Positions 9,098 through 17,474 are shown, counted from the stretch's first letter. The stretch is DNA of 64,000 nt from an uncultured Blautia sp. (GCA_958367245.1 CATXEA010000002.1:168466-232465), one strand, 5' to 3'. The notes: generated by a model not told the origin, from the sequence alone. Numbers and translations: made by a program.

Positions 9098-9189
9098 ACT
9101 GCTCCTTCAAACATAAAATCTGCCGTTTCACAGGCAAAGGTATCATAGCAAATAAGGACAGATATGGCAAGTAAAATTTTCTTTACATT

Positions 9190-9243
9190 CAAAAAAAGAT
9201 ACGGCAGAATCCCCCAAAATACGGATTTCTGCTGTATCTTTTT
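9190..9243 (-). terminator. terminator after the MFS gene
   Basis: AAGATACGGCAGAA pairs with TTCTGCTGTATCTT; A-run and T-run flank both sides. It follows the MFS stop by about 17 bases and may also act on plus-strand transcripts. Confidence 0.85.
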
Positions 9244-9259
9244 CCTGTTTTTTTCTTTA

Positions 9260-10438
9260 TTATGCTTTCATTTTTTTGCAGAAAAAAATCCCTGACAACA
9301 ATAATACCGGAAAGATAACACCTGCAAAAATACCCATTTTCAGATTATCTCCCAGTACATCTGATACCATTCCAACTACAGTCGGTCCCCCGGAACAGCC
9401 AATATCTCCTCCAAGGGCAAGCAGCGCAAACATGGCAGTACCTCCTCTGGGAAGTGCAGCCGACGCCTTACTGAAGGTTCCCGGCCACATGATTCCTACA
9501 GACAGACCGCAAACTGCGCATCCCATCAGACTGAGAAGCGGACTTTTGAAAAAAGCAATTCCCAAATATGAAAGAATACAGAGAAAGCTGCTGTAAATCA
9601 TGAAGCGATCCAGATTAATCCTGTCTCCGTATTTTCCGTAAAACAGTCTGGATAATCCCATAAGAAGCGCAAATGCAAGCGTTCCTGCAAGGTCTCCGGC
9701 AGTCTTTGTAATGCCCAGACCTTTTTCCGCGAAAGTAGATACCCACTGGCTTACTGCCTGTTCGCTTGCACCTGCACAAATCATCATAACAAGTAGAACC
9801 CAGAATATTTTGATGCTAAATAATTCCCTTAGTTTAAGTCCTGTTTCTCCTTCCTCCATCAAAGGTGCAATAGGTACTTTCGTAAATACAAGGGCATTTA
9901 TAACCGGAATCACAGCCCATACAATCGCCAGTATTTTCCAGTTTTCTATGCCTGCCAGATAGAAGAATACGGTCGAAAACAGCACCACTCCCGCATGTCC
10001 CCAGCAGTAAAACGAATGCAGCATACTCATTGCTTTTTCTTTGTTATCTGATGGACAGGCTTCTACTACAGGACTTACAATCACCTCCAGAAGCCCTCCT
10101 CCAATGGCATAAATCATAACTGCAGTCAGGATTCCTGCAAACGGAGAGGTCATAATATCCGGCAACACAGTCAGCAAGATAAGTCCTGCCGCAGCCATAA
10201 TATGCGCTGTTACCATAGCAGTTCGATATCCAATTCTGTCCACAAATTTGACAGAAAGAAGGTCTACCAGAAGCTGTATTCCAAAGTTAAAGGTTACTAA
10301 AAGTGTAACCTGAGACAGAGAAATCTGATAGCTTCTCTGAAAGGTCAGAAACAGAAGCGGTACAAAATTGTTGACAATCGCCTGTACAATGTATCCTACA
10401 AAGCAGGCTGTGACCGTTCTGTTGTATTTATTTTTCAT
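9260..10438 (-). CDS. MFS transporter
   Basis: Major facilitator superfamily permease, about 392 residues with twelve hydrophobic segments. It has a YRTAMVTAH-type loop 2-3 region and a LSRLFYGKYGDRINLDRFM loop between the halves. The start was placed at the second of two close ATGs because AAGGAGG lies eight bases before it; an upstream in-frame ATG lacks a ribosome site. Substrate cannot be read from sequence; it resembles FucP/YbjJ-like carriers. It lies 111 bases downstream of the ECF S-component gene and could be the last gene of the preQ1-controlled unit, although a TATAAT at about 10510 may provide a separate promoter. Confidence 0.85.
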   Translation of the reverse strand: MKNKYNRTVTACFVGYIVQAIVNNFVPLLFLTFQRSYQISLSQVTLLVTFNFGIQLLVDLLSVKFVDRIGYRTAMVTAHIMAAAGLILLTVLPDIMTSPFAGILTAVMIYAIGGGLLEVIVSPVVEACPSDNKEKAMSMLHSFYCWGHAGVVLFSTVFFYLAGIENWKILAIVWAVIPVINALVFTKVPIAPLMEEGETGLKLRELFSIKIFWVLLVMMICAGASEQAVSQWVSTFAEKGLGITKTAGDLAGTLAFALLMGLSRLFYGKYGDRINLDRFMIYSSFLCILSYLGIAFFKSPLLSLMGCAVCGLSVGIMWPGTFSKASAALPRGGTAMFALLALGGDIGCSGGPTVVGMVSDVLGDNLKMGIFAGVIFPVLLLSGIFFCKKMKA

Positions 10439-10549
10439 TTTCATCTCCTCCTTGGGTATAAAAATACACTTCAAAATGTGTTTCGTCACATTCCAGAGGG
10501 ATATTATATCACAGATTCTGCTTTGAGACATTGTATATTTTCACATATT

Positions 10550-11110
10550 TCAGGCATATTTTTTTATCTGCCCTTTCATAGAATCCGACATAAGAGCAAG
10601 CACGGCTGCGGTAATTCCCACAGCAAGAAATCGATCCAGATAATCTGTCAGCGCCTGAACAATAAATACGCTTGTAACAAGATTCATCCCCAATTTGTGC
10701 AGTAATACAACCAGAATCGAAGAACCGGAAGAGGTCACTCCACCGAAAAGAAATGCTGTTATTACAGCGCTTACTGCTGTTCCCGGCAAAGAGATAAGAA
10801 GTACGCCAAAAGGTGTTTTCCATTTTTTTATCCATGAGGTTTTAAAGACGAATCCCGCCATAATTCCCGTCATAATCTGCACCGGAATAAAATAAAATGC
10901 ATAAATATCTGTAGACACCCCTGATATGATTCCGCTTAATATTCCGGGAATTACTCCATAAGCCGGTCCTAGCAGCGCAGCAGTCAGAAATGTTCCTATA
11001 CTATCTAAATATACCGGAAGCTTCAGCATTAAAGCAATGCTTCCGCCCACAAGATTTATCACTGTACAAAATGCAATAAAACAAATTTGAAATGCTGTTA
11101 TTTTTTTCAT
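10550..11110 (-). CDS. ECF transporter S-component, probable queuosine-precursor (QueT/QrtT-like)
   Basis: Substrate-binding membrane subunit of an energy-coupling-factor importer: 186 residues with five to six hydrophobic segments and the small-residue pattern LDSIGTFLTAALLGPAYGVI typical of S-components. The ATPases and EcfT are not in the window, as usual for group II ECF systems that share a module. It follows the nucleoside hydrolase by 14 bases in an operon behind a preQ1-I riboswitch. That placement, plus published ECF transporters for queuine in gut clostridia, makes queuine, preQ1 or queuosine the likely substrate. The substrate is inference; the family is clear. Confidence 0.82.
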   Translation of the reverse strand: MKKITAFQICFIAFCTVINLVGGSIALMLKLPVYLDSIGTFLTAALLGPAYGVIPGILSGIISGVSTDIYAFYFIPVQIMTGIMAGFVFKTSWIKKWKTPFGVLLISLPGTAVSAVITAFLFGGVTSSGSSILVVLLHKLGMNLVTSVFIVQALTDYLDRFLAVGITAAVLALMSDSMKGQIKKYA

Positions 11111-11124
11111 TCTTCTGCCCCCTT

Positions 11125-12099
11125 TTACATAATCTGTAAAAGGATTTTTCGGATTTCCTGTTCATCCTCTCCAAAAACCCTGTTTAAAAACATAGTCATA
11201 AATTCTTTCTGGTTCACCTCTGTAAGCACATGGCTGTTCGGCTCTTTTTTCCAGAAATCCATAGAATCTGTAACAGACTGTCCTATACTTATTCCTTCTG
11301 TTTCCACTGTTGTATAGCTGCCAAATCCGCTGCATAATTCTCTATTTATAAAATAGGCAACTGCCAACGGATCGTTGATTACACAACCGATTACTCTTTC
11401 ATATTTCCAGTGAAAATCATAATAAAAACGTGTAATCTTTTTGATAAATCCGCCTTTTTCTTTATCAAGTATCTGCATGTATTCCAATATATTAGGCGTC
11501 AGAACGATTTTTCTTGTTACATCCAGCCCCACCATATGTATTTTTTTTGGCAGATTTTCATATACATATCTCGCAGCATCCGGGTCGCACCAGTAATTAT
11601 ATTCCGCAACCGGAGAGCAGTTTCCATGACTCTTAAAGCTTCCTCCCATAGAGATAAACTCATCCAGATTTTTAAATACTTCTCTGTTTTTTTGCAGTGC
11701 TTTTGCAATATTTGTAAGCGGTCCCACTGCAATAATCGACACATTCTTTTGGGTTTTAAGCGTATTGATCAGGAAATTCACAGCATTTTTTTTCGCCCTC
11801 GTTTCTGTCACAGCCGGATAGTTACTTTCTCCAAGACCGTCCATTCCATGTGTATCCTGCGCGCTGATGTAATCTCTTTTAAGCGGCGCCTCCTCTCCAC
11901 AATATACAGGAATATCCAGCCTGCCCATAAATTTCAGCACCTTTAATGCGTTTTCTGCGCCAATATCTGTGGGTACATTTCCGCATACAACCGTAATTCC
12001 GATTACCTCCAGTTCCGGAGAAGACAATGCAAGCATCAGGGCTAATGTATCGTCGATTCCGGGGTCACAGTCAATGATTATTTTTCGTTTCGCATTCAT
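11125..12099 (-). CDS. nucleoside hydrolase, probable queuosine nucleosidase (QueK-like)
   Basis: Inosine/uridine-preferring nucleoside hydrolase fold enzyme, which splits the N-glycosidic bond of ribonucleosides. The calcium-binding DCDPGIDD motif is at about residues 10-17, followed by the NALKVL helix; the downstream Asp in INDPLAVAYF completes the metal site. Length 324 fits. GGAGATTGG precedes the ATG. A generic pyrimidine/purine role is possible, but the gene is first behind a preQ1-I riboswitch and next to an ECF S-component, matching the reported gut-clostridial pathway in which a dedicated nucleosidase releases queuine from queuosine. Specificity is inferred, not seen. Confidence 0.88.
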   Translation of the reverse strand: MNAKRKIIIDCDPGIDDTLALMLALSSPELEVIGITVVCGNVPTDIGAENALKVLKFMGRLDIPVYCGEEAPLKRDYISAQDTHGMDGLGESNYPAVTETRAKKNAVNFLINTLKTQKNVSIIAVGPLTNIAKALQKNREVFKNLDEFISMGGSFKSHGNCSPVAEYNYWCDPDAARYVYENLPKKIHMVGLDVTRKIVLTPNILEYMQILDKEKGGFIKKITRFYYDFHWKYERVIGCVINDPLAVAYFINRELCSGFGSYTTVETEGISIGQSVTDSMDFWKKEPNSHVLTEVNQKEFMTMFLNRVFGEDEQEIRKILLQIM

Positions 12100-12142
12100 T
12101 TTCCAATCTCCTTTTCTTTTACTTATTTAAGAAAAGAATCGC

Positions 12143-12172
12143 AAAAAAATACCGCATCCGCTAAGGATACGG
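12143..12172 (-). terminator. riboswitch-controlled terminator
   Basis: Minus strand CCGTATCC (12172-12165) pairs with GGATGCGG (12159-12152) and is followed by TATTTTTTT. Its ATCCTTAG (12168-12161) is perfectly complementary to CTAAGGAT (12235-12228) at the end of the preQ1 aptamer, giving mutually exclusive terminator and antiterminator. Confidence 0.88.
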
Positions 12173-12178
12173 CACACT

Positions 12179-12266
12179 GGAAAGAGCCTGTTTTTGCACA
12201 GACTCTTTCCTGATATTTTGCTTTTCAATCCTTAGTTTTTTATCCTGGGAAGTTTTCGAACCAGTC
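12179..12266 (-). promoter_or_regulatory. preQ1-I riboswitch aptamer and linker hairpin
   Basis: Minus strand shows CTGG-TTCGAAAACTTC-CCAG (P1 and loop 1) followed by the preQ1-I tail ATAAAAAACTAAGG (to 12230), matching the compact class I aptamer in length and conserved A-rich tail. A strong 12-bp hairpin (12179-12210) separates it from the terminator. Ligand binding should hold the CTAAGG tail in the pseudoknot, free ATCCTTAG and allow termination, so high preQ1 turns the salvage genes off. Confidence 0.88.
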
Positions 12267-12308
12267 CAAAATGAATTTTCATTTTGATTTTATAAATGCT
12301 CGGAAATG

Positions 12309-12337
12309 ATTATAACACAGATTATCTTTATTGTATA
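12309..12337 (-). promoter_or_regulatory. promoter of the preQ1-controlled operon
   Basis: Minus-strand TATAAT (12309-12314) with TATACA (12332-12337) 17 bases upstream. Transcription would begin near 12302 and run through the aptamer. Confidence 0.6.
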
Positions 12338-12351
12338 GAGAAAATCCCGTG

Positions 12352-13359
12352 TTATTTTTCCTGAAGTTCCTGAAGCTGTCTCTGCATTTTTTCCAGAGTT
12401 TCCTGAGATTGCCTGCGCTCCTGTTCTAACTGGGCGTTTATCTGCTTTAACTGGGCATCTTTCTGATTAATCTCCTCCTGCATCTCATCAATCATATACT
12501 GAACTGTATTTCTGTCCATTTCCAACAATTCTTTTGAATACATTTCCATCACCTTCTCCACATTTCGGCACATTTCATATACATGCTCGTACAATGGCTT
12601 GAATTCCGGATATTTCTCCAAAAGCTCAATTATTCTTTCCGGGGAATCATCGCTGAAGAACACAAGCCACCCGTCCAATTTGTTCCTGATACCTTTATTG
12701 TGAATGTTTCTTAAAAATATGTCAAGCGGTATAAAAAGATATTTTTGAAGAAGATTTATCTCAAGACCTGTATCAGATTTTTGACTGAATTGATGAAGAT
12801 ATGCTTCCGGAAACTGTTTGAATTCTACCGGGCTTTTTTCGAACAAAATAACTGTGTATACATTTTTCATATCCTTATACGCATTTTTGTGCTTATCGCT
12901 TCCCCGAATTCTCTTATACTGTCTCAGCAGCAGATCTGCCGAATAACAGGCGCTTCTCTCCCCCGGAAAACGATACCCTATTTTCTGCACCTCCACATTA
13001 CAAAGGCTTCCATCCTCCAGACGCACCAAAATGTCCATAATCAGAAGGCTGCTTTCATCTGCGATTCTGGAACTGTCATTTGGCAGAACACTCTCTATCC
13101 TGACCTTCTGCCCCAACAGCAGGCTCAAAAACTCATTCAGCCGTTCCGGTACATTCTCCGGGTTCATAATCTCTTTGAAAAACGAATCATATAAAAGCTT
13201 TACTCCTCGTACTCCGGTGCAAAAATCAAGAAACTCTCCCTGCTGTGTTTCTGTCCACTGGCTGAACATCTTCTTTAAATGACTTTTACTGGCGATTTCT
13301 TCCAGAATTTCCTCACGGCTTTTTATCATTGGAAAATACTGTCTCAAATTCCCTGACAT
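12352..13359 (-). CDS. Rpn family / PD-(D/E)XK nuclease-type protein
   Basis: Member of the PDDEXK_2 (Rpn, transposase_31-like) group of proteins linked to recombination-promoting nucleases. Residues about 40-250 contain the YDSFFKEIMN opening, then MDILVRLEDGSLCNVEVQK, the D...ExQ variant of the nuclease core. The C-terminal 50 residues are a Gln/Glu-rich coiled coil (QINAQLEQERRQSQETLEKM), which can vary in repeat number. GGAGGTATAAGG precedes the start. 335 residues is ordinary. Such genes occur in many copies in Lachnospiraceae genomes; the cellular role is unclear. Confidence 0.85.
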   Translation of the reverse strand: MSGNLRQYFPMIKSREEILEEIASKSHLKKMFSQWTETQQGEFLDFCTGVRGVKLLYDSFFKEIMNPENVPERLNEFLSLLLGQKVRIESVLPNDSSRIADESSLLIMDILVRLEDGSLCNVEVQKIGYRFPGERSACYSADLLLRQYKRIRGSDKHKNAYKDMKNVYTVILFEKSPVEFKQFPEAYLHQFSQKSDTGLEINLLQKYLFIPLDIFLRNIHNKGIRNKLDGWLVFFSDDSPERIIELLEKYPEFKPLYEHVYEMCRNVEKVMEMYSKELLEMDRNTVQYMIDEMQEEINQKDAQLKQINAQLEQERRQSQETLEKMQRQLQELQEK

Positions 13360-13504
13360 CCTTATACCTCCCTGTTCTGCTATTTATTTCTCGTCTCTTA
13401 TTACCTCATGCTGAAAATTACCTGGAATTCAGGCGTTGAAATGCTGTTGTCCACATTCAGAAATTTTTACTGTTTGATATATTTAGCTTAGCATAAACAG
13501 GTAC

Positions 13505-13563
13505 AAAAAACAAACAGATTCGTGCGACAAGTTTCGACATATATTGTCACAGCAAATCTGTTT
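13505..13563 (-). terminator. terminator after a GNAT gene
   Basis: Long minus-strand hairpin: AAACAGATT/AATCTGTTT outer stem and TGTGACAA/TTGTCGCA inner stem, followed by GTTTTTTG, starting eight bases after the upstream stop codon. Confidence 0.75.
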
Positions 13564-13570
13564 ATCTTTA

Positions 13571-14152
13571 TTATTTTTCCAATTCCATATGCATCATAAT
13601 AAATTCCTGCTTCTTTCTTCTGTCCCATTCCTTTTTTGTAAGACAGTTCACATGTCCTGTTCGCTTTTCCTGCAGTCGAGGCACATCGACATCATGGGTT
13701 GTCCACTGGTATTGAAAGCCGCATTTTTCCTGAACGCGCTTCGATTTTTCATTTCCATCGTAGTACGCGCACCAAACCATTTTCATTTCCAACTCCTCAA
13801 ACGCATGGCGCAGCAATTCTTCTGCCGCCTCCGGCATGATGCCCTTTCCCCAGTAAGGTACGCCGAGCCAGTATCCAAGTTCACACTCATCCTCTTTTTC
13901 TGTCAAATCTGTATCTGTTCCCATTTTCAGGGCAATATTTCCAATAGGAAGATTTGTTTCTTTCCATATAACCGCATACGTTTCAGGAACAGAAAGTACA
14001 TTTTTGATAATCGCTTTGCTTTCTTCTGCGCTTGTGTGCGGCATCCATCCGCAAATCGGTCCCACCAGCGGATCTTTTGCATATTTATAACATTCCTCTG
14101 CATCTGATTCTTCCCATGGTCGAAGAATCAGTCTCTTAGTTTCCAAAATCAT
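13571..14152 (-). CDS. GNAT family N-acetyltransferase, RimJ-like
   Basis: Acetyl-CoA-dependent N-acetyltransferase. The translation from MILETKRLILRPWEESDAEE is the usual RimJ/RimL-type opening; ELGYWLGVPYWGKGIMPEAA gives strand 4 and the acetyl-CoA pyrophosphate loop, and NEKSKRVQEKCGF the C-terminal helix. The long frame can extend 77 codons upstream, but that part overlaps the neighbouring gene; AGAGAGGAGCAG before base 14152 fixes this start at 193 residues. Substrate unknown; ribosomal-protein-like targets or small amines are both possible. Confidence 0.88.
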   Translation of the reverse strand: MILETKRLILRPWEESDAEECYKYAKDPLVGPICGWMPHTSAEESKAIIKNVLSVPETYAVIWKETNLPIGNIALKMGTDTDLTEKEDECELGYWLGVPYWGKGIMPEAAEELLRHAFEELEMKMVWCAYYDGNEKSKRVQEKCGFQYQWTTHDVDVPRLQEKRTGHVNCLTKKEWDRRKKQEFIMMHMELEK

Positions 14153-14193
14153 GTTTCTGCTCCTCTCTTTTTTATCCCGTATCACCTGACTTT

Positions 14194-14867
14194 TCACATA
14201 ATATGTATGATGTCCATGCATATGCGCATGGCTATTTCGAAAGAATCCTCTCCAAATCCTCTTTCTCTGTAATCCTCCACATCTGCCAATGTATCGGCAG
14301 TAATTAATATCTGTCCAAAACAAATCCCGCGAAACTGAGCACAGGCAGCAAGAGATGCGCATTCCATCTCTACCACCGCGCATCCTTCCTCTTTTCTATA
14401 ATTAACCATATCCTGTGTCTCTCTGTAAAACCCATCCGTTGTCCATGTGATACATTCCACATATGGCAGTTTCCATTTCTCAAAAGTTTTTTCAATGGAA
14501 ATCCGTGCTTCCTGATTCAACTCCACATATCTTGATAGAGGAATGTAATGGTAAGAAGTTCCCTCATCTCTCAGCGCTTTCACCGGAACAAGGAATACAT
14601 TTTCCGGAATTTCCTCCAAAACACCACAGGAACCAGCAGCAATCACTTTCCTGACCCCATAACCAATCAGCCAATCCAAAATCTGTGTGGAAGAAGCAGA
14701 CTCCATCGGAGCCTGACACAGGCATATGCCTCCACGCTATCACCCAAAAACACAAATACTGCTTTCTCCGGCAAATGGATATCTAATTTTTCATGGGTAG
14801 GCATAAGAACAGCACACGGACTGTCATCATATTCCAAAATAGGTATTTTATTTTTTATCAAGGTCAT
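14194..14867 (-). pseudogene. nucleoside phosphorylase family gene, frameshifted
   Basis: Two frames together make a phosphorylase-superfamily (PNP_UDP) protein. The first begins at ATG 14867 after AAGGAGATAGGG and reads MTLIKNKIPILEYDDSPCAV to FLGDSVEAYA; it then loses homology. The second resumes near CQAPMESASSTQILDWLIGYG and carries AAGSCGVL, VVEMECASLAA (substrate-binding MEMES-like motif) and ITADTLADV to 14194. The join needs a frame change, and homologues as I recall them carry about 30 extra residues between FLGD and CQAP, suggesting a small deletion plus frameshift near 14715. Probably inactive; a sequencing error is the alternative. Confidence 0.75.
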
Positions 14868-14893
14868 ACCCTATCTCCTTCTTCCCTCTATAC

Positions 14894-15457
14894 TTATCCC
14901 TCCAGATAATCCTCTGTGATTTCCATAACACCTTTTAGGATACTGATATCCTTTACCGGATTTCCTGTCTCCAGAGAGTGATTTCCCTCCTCTATCAAAT
15001 GCAGAGGGAGAGTTCTTCTTTTACATTCTTCAATCACTTCTGCGGTATACGCCATAGGGTCTGACGTTCCATGAAAGACAACGCCTTTATCTCCCATCAC
15101 CTGAAAGCTTTCTGCAACAGGTGTATAAAAAACATGGTCAGCACAGAGCTTCCATTCTCTGTCAACTGATGCCGCAACTGCAGTTCCAATGCTCTTTGAC
15201 ACAAATACTACTCTGTCAAAGTCTTGAAATTTCACCTTTTCCAACTGTTCCTTCGCTCTAATTATCGCAGCGTTTACTACTTCATCCCATACAGGAGCTT
15301 CATTTTTTTCTTTCGGCTCTGGCAATTCCCCATATATGATGCATAAAACTTCATACCCTTTTGCCGCAGCTATTTTTCTGCTGTAATAAAAAAGCGGTTT
15401 GTCTGTGTGATACCCCGTTCCCGGGAAAAATACTGCAAGCTTCCTTTTCTGTGACAT
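14894..15457 (-). CDS. alpha/beta hydrolase
   Basis: Small alpha/beta-hydrolase-fold protein of 187 residues, probably cytoplasmic. VFVSKSIGTAVA places a Ser at the nucleophile elbow (SxSxG variant, about residue 90), HGTSDPMAY gives the acid strand and LIEEGNHSLE the catalytic His near 160. The N-terminal strand LAVFFPGTGYHTDKPLF carries the oxyanion region. AGAGGGGC precedes the ATG. It lies 26 bases upstream of the phosphorylase pseudogene and 38 downstream of a GNAT, so the set may be one transcript. Substrate cannot be inferred. Confidence 0.8.
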   Translation of the reverse strand: MSQKRKLAVFFPGTGYHTDKPLFYYSRKIAAAKGYEVLCIIYGELPEPKEKNEAPVWDEVVNAAIIRAKEQLEKVKFQDFDRVVFVSKSIGTAVAASVDREWKLCADHVFYTPVAESFQVMGDKGVVFHGTSDPMAYTAEVIEECKRRTLPLHLIEEGNHSLETGNPVKDISILKGVMEITEDYLEG

Positions 15458-15495
15458 ATAGCCCCTCTCTTTCTCTTATATCTAATAAGCCAAAA

Positions 15496-15942
15496 TCAAA
15501 TTTCCTTACTGAGGTAAACCATATCAATCAACTGAACGCCCTCTTCAAAAATCGGGTGATCGTAATTGTCTGTAAAGAAGTTTTTTATCCGGTAAGCTTC
15601 TGAAAACCCACACTTTTTATAAAAAGGAATTGTCAAAGGGCTGTCTCCCGTGCCCACGCGCAGGATTTGACAGTCTTTACCGTATTCCTGTTCCACATAT
15701 TCAATGAGCTTTCGCGCATAGCCCTGACGCTGGAATTGCGGTCTTGTAGCAATATTTTTTATCTCAGCCACACCGTCTTCCTCTTTTGTGACCACGCATT
15801 CTGCTGTCACACAGCCGCTTTCTTCCAGCACAAACATTCTGCCGTCACCCAGATATTTTTCAATCATACTTTCCTGTTCGTCGGCAAGAAAAAGCAAATC
15901 CCAATATTGTTTTTTGTTCTTTTTTACTTCTCTGATTATCAT
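15496..15942 (-). CDS. GNAT family N-acetyltransferase
   Basis: 148-residue acetyltransferase starting MIIREVKKNKKQYWDLLF. Core motifs: EIKNIATRPQFQRQGYARKL, the acetyl-CoA binding R/QxxGxA loop, and FYKKCGFSEAYRI. The family N-terminus fits MIIREV, so this start is preferred over an in-frame ATG 17 codons earlier that overlaps the upstream gene; an AGAGGT lies 12 bases before it. Resembles YvbK-type enzymes. It follows the RimL-like gene by 17 bases in the same direction. Confidence 0.86.
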   Translation of the reverse strand: MIIREVKKNKKQYWDLLFLADEQESMIEKYLGDGRMFVLEESGCVTAECVVTKEEDGVAEIKNIATRPQFQRQGYARKLIEYVEQEYGKDCQILRVGTGDSPLTIPFYKKCGFSEAYRIKNFFTDNYDHPIFEEGVQLIDMVYLSKEI

Positions 15943-15959
15943 TTCTGTCTGACATACCT

Positions 15960-16460
15960 CTATTTTGTTTTCCCATAAACACAGAGATTCCAAATTTTAC
16001 CCTCTTTAAAAACTGCTTTTTTCAGAATTCCTTCCAGCTCAAATCCATTCTTCTCCAGAATTCTCCTCGACGCTGCATTCGGCTCATATACCTGTCCTGT
16101 AATCCGCACAATATCCAGTTCCTCAAAAGCAATTTCGCAAATCCGTCGTACAGCTTCGGACATAATTCCTCTTGACCACATTCTTGGCAGCAGCAGATAA
16201 CCTAACTCTGCATCTTTGACAAATACATCCTCTTTTTGTTCCACTGTAATATTTCCCACAATTTCTCCATCTACTCTGACCGAACGAAATATGCCGCGTT
16301 TTCCCTCATTCTCAGAAACCATATTCAGCCACCAACCGGCATTTTCTTGCGTGTAGGGATATGGCAGACGATTTGAGAGATAGGTTCTGTCTGTTTCATT
16401 ACAAATTCGCATCAAATCACCGGCATCTTCTTTTTTCCACTTTTCTAATGTAATTTCCAT
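15960..16460 (-). CDS. GNAT family N-acetyltransferase, RimL/MccE-like
   Basis: 166-residue acetyltransferase of the Acetyltransf_3 group. LGYLLLPRMWSRGIMSEAVR is the acetyl-CoA loop and PNAASRRILEKNGFELEGIL the hallmark C-terminal segment. GGAGGAAGAGG precedes the ATG and the gene starts 15 bases after the stop of an MccF-like peptidase. RimL-type enzymes and the C-terminal domain of MccE can acetylate processed microcin C, so the pairing with an MccF homologue is suggestive, but a ribosomal or small-molecule substrate is equally possible from sequence. Confidence 0.87.
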   Translation of the reverse strand: MEITLEKWKKEDAGDLMRICNETDRTYLSNRLPYPYTQENAGWWLNMVSENEGKRGIFRSVRVDGEIVGNITVEQKEDVFVKDAELGYLLLPRMWSRGIMSEAVRRICEIAFEELDIVRITGQVYEPNAASRRILEKNGFELEGILKKAVFKEGKIWNLCVYGKTK

Positions 16461-16475
16461 TCCTCTTCCTCCATT

Positions 16476-17474
16476 CTATTCGAAAGGCTGCTCCAACAGA
16501 GTAACCTTCTTCTTTCCGGCATCCAGCTCCACCGTGCATCCAAGAGGCATAGTTAGCATTGGATGCGTATGACAGCAGTCAAATTCTGCAAGAAATGGCA
16601 CTTCTATACTCCCCAGCACTTCTTTCAGTATTTCATATGGTCTGCGCTCTGTGCCGTTATCGTCGAATTTTTCGTGTTTTCCAAGAATAATACCGCTTAC
16701 TTTGTCAAAAACTCCGGCAAGCTTCAGCAAAGAAAAGCTTCTCTCTATGGTACAGGCATCTTTCAGAGAATCCTCAATAAAAAGAATGTCCCCCTCCCGT
16801 ATTTCCGGCATATATTCGGTTCCGAAAAATCCTTCCATTGTATTCAGGTTTCCTCCAATCAGTCTGCCGCGGCATTTACCCGGATGTACACATACCCACT
16901 GGTTCGTATTCTCCTCTTTTCCGCGGTCCTGTTCACTCCAGTTGATAAACTCTTCTGTCCACACCAAAGGCATAGGAAATTCATATGGCAGGGAAATCTT
17001 TTCGCAGATAATATTTCTGAAATATTCAAAAGTTCGCTCCACAAAAGGCGGAAATTCTCCAAAAGAAGATGCCAAAGCAGGTCCGTAAAAAGTAACAAGT
17101 CCCGTTTTTGCATATATTCCCAGAAGAAGAGCTGTCGTATCAGAATAACCGATTATAATTTTGGGATGTTTTTTCAAATATTCATAATCTATGTACGGCA
17201 GTATAGAGTTAGAATTGTTTCCGCCGATAGCCGCCATTAAAATCTGTACTTCCTCATTATATAAAAGCCGGTTAAATTCCTCGGCGCGCTCCCTGATACT
17301 CCCGGAACGATAAAAATCCTGCTTCTGAAAAAGGCTGCCGTCAATTATGTGAAATCCTTTTTTCTCCAGATATTCTTTTCCCCTGTTATATCTCACGGGA
17401 ACCGTTGCCGAAATCGGTGATGAGGAAGAAAAAACTCCAATTCCTGTCTTATTTTGAACTCTCTTTGCTTTCAT
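16476..17474 (-). CDS. S66 family peptidase, MccF-like LD-carboxypeptidase
   Basis: Cytoplasmic serine peptidase of family S66. The nucleophile Ser is in IIGYSDTTALLLG (about residue 115), the catalytic Glu in DILFIEDSLKDA (about 235) and His in CCHTHPMLTMPLGC (about 305). The insert with LVWTEEFINWSEQD and WVCVHPGKCRGRLIGGNLNT is characteristic of MccF-type members, which cleave aminoacyl-nucleotide antibiotics, rather than of murein LdcA. Length 332 is normal. The ribosome site GGAGGT is about 15 bases from the ATG, so translation may be modest. First gene of a run with two GNATs. Confidence 0.87.
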   Translation of the reverse strand: MKAKRVQNKTGIGVFSSSSPISATVPVRYNRGKEYLEKKGFHIIDGSLFQKQDFYRSGSIRERAEEFNRLLYNEEVQILMAAIGGNNSNSILPYIDYEYLKKHPKIIIGYSDTTALLLGIYAKTGLVTFYGPALASSFGEFPPFVERTFEYFRNIICEKISLPYEFPMPLVWTEEFINWSEQDRGKEENTNQWVCVHPGKCRGRLIGGNLNTMEGFFGTEYMPEIREGDILFIEDSLKDACTIERSFSLLKLAGVFDKVSGIILGKHEKFDDNGTERRPYEILKEVLGSIEVPFLAEFDCCHTHPMLTMPLGCTVELDAGKKKVTLLEQPFE

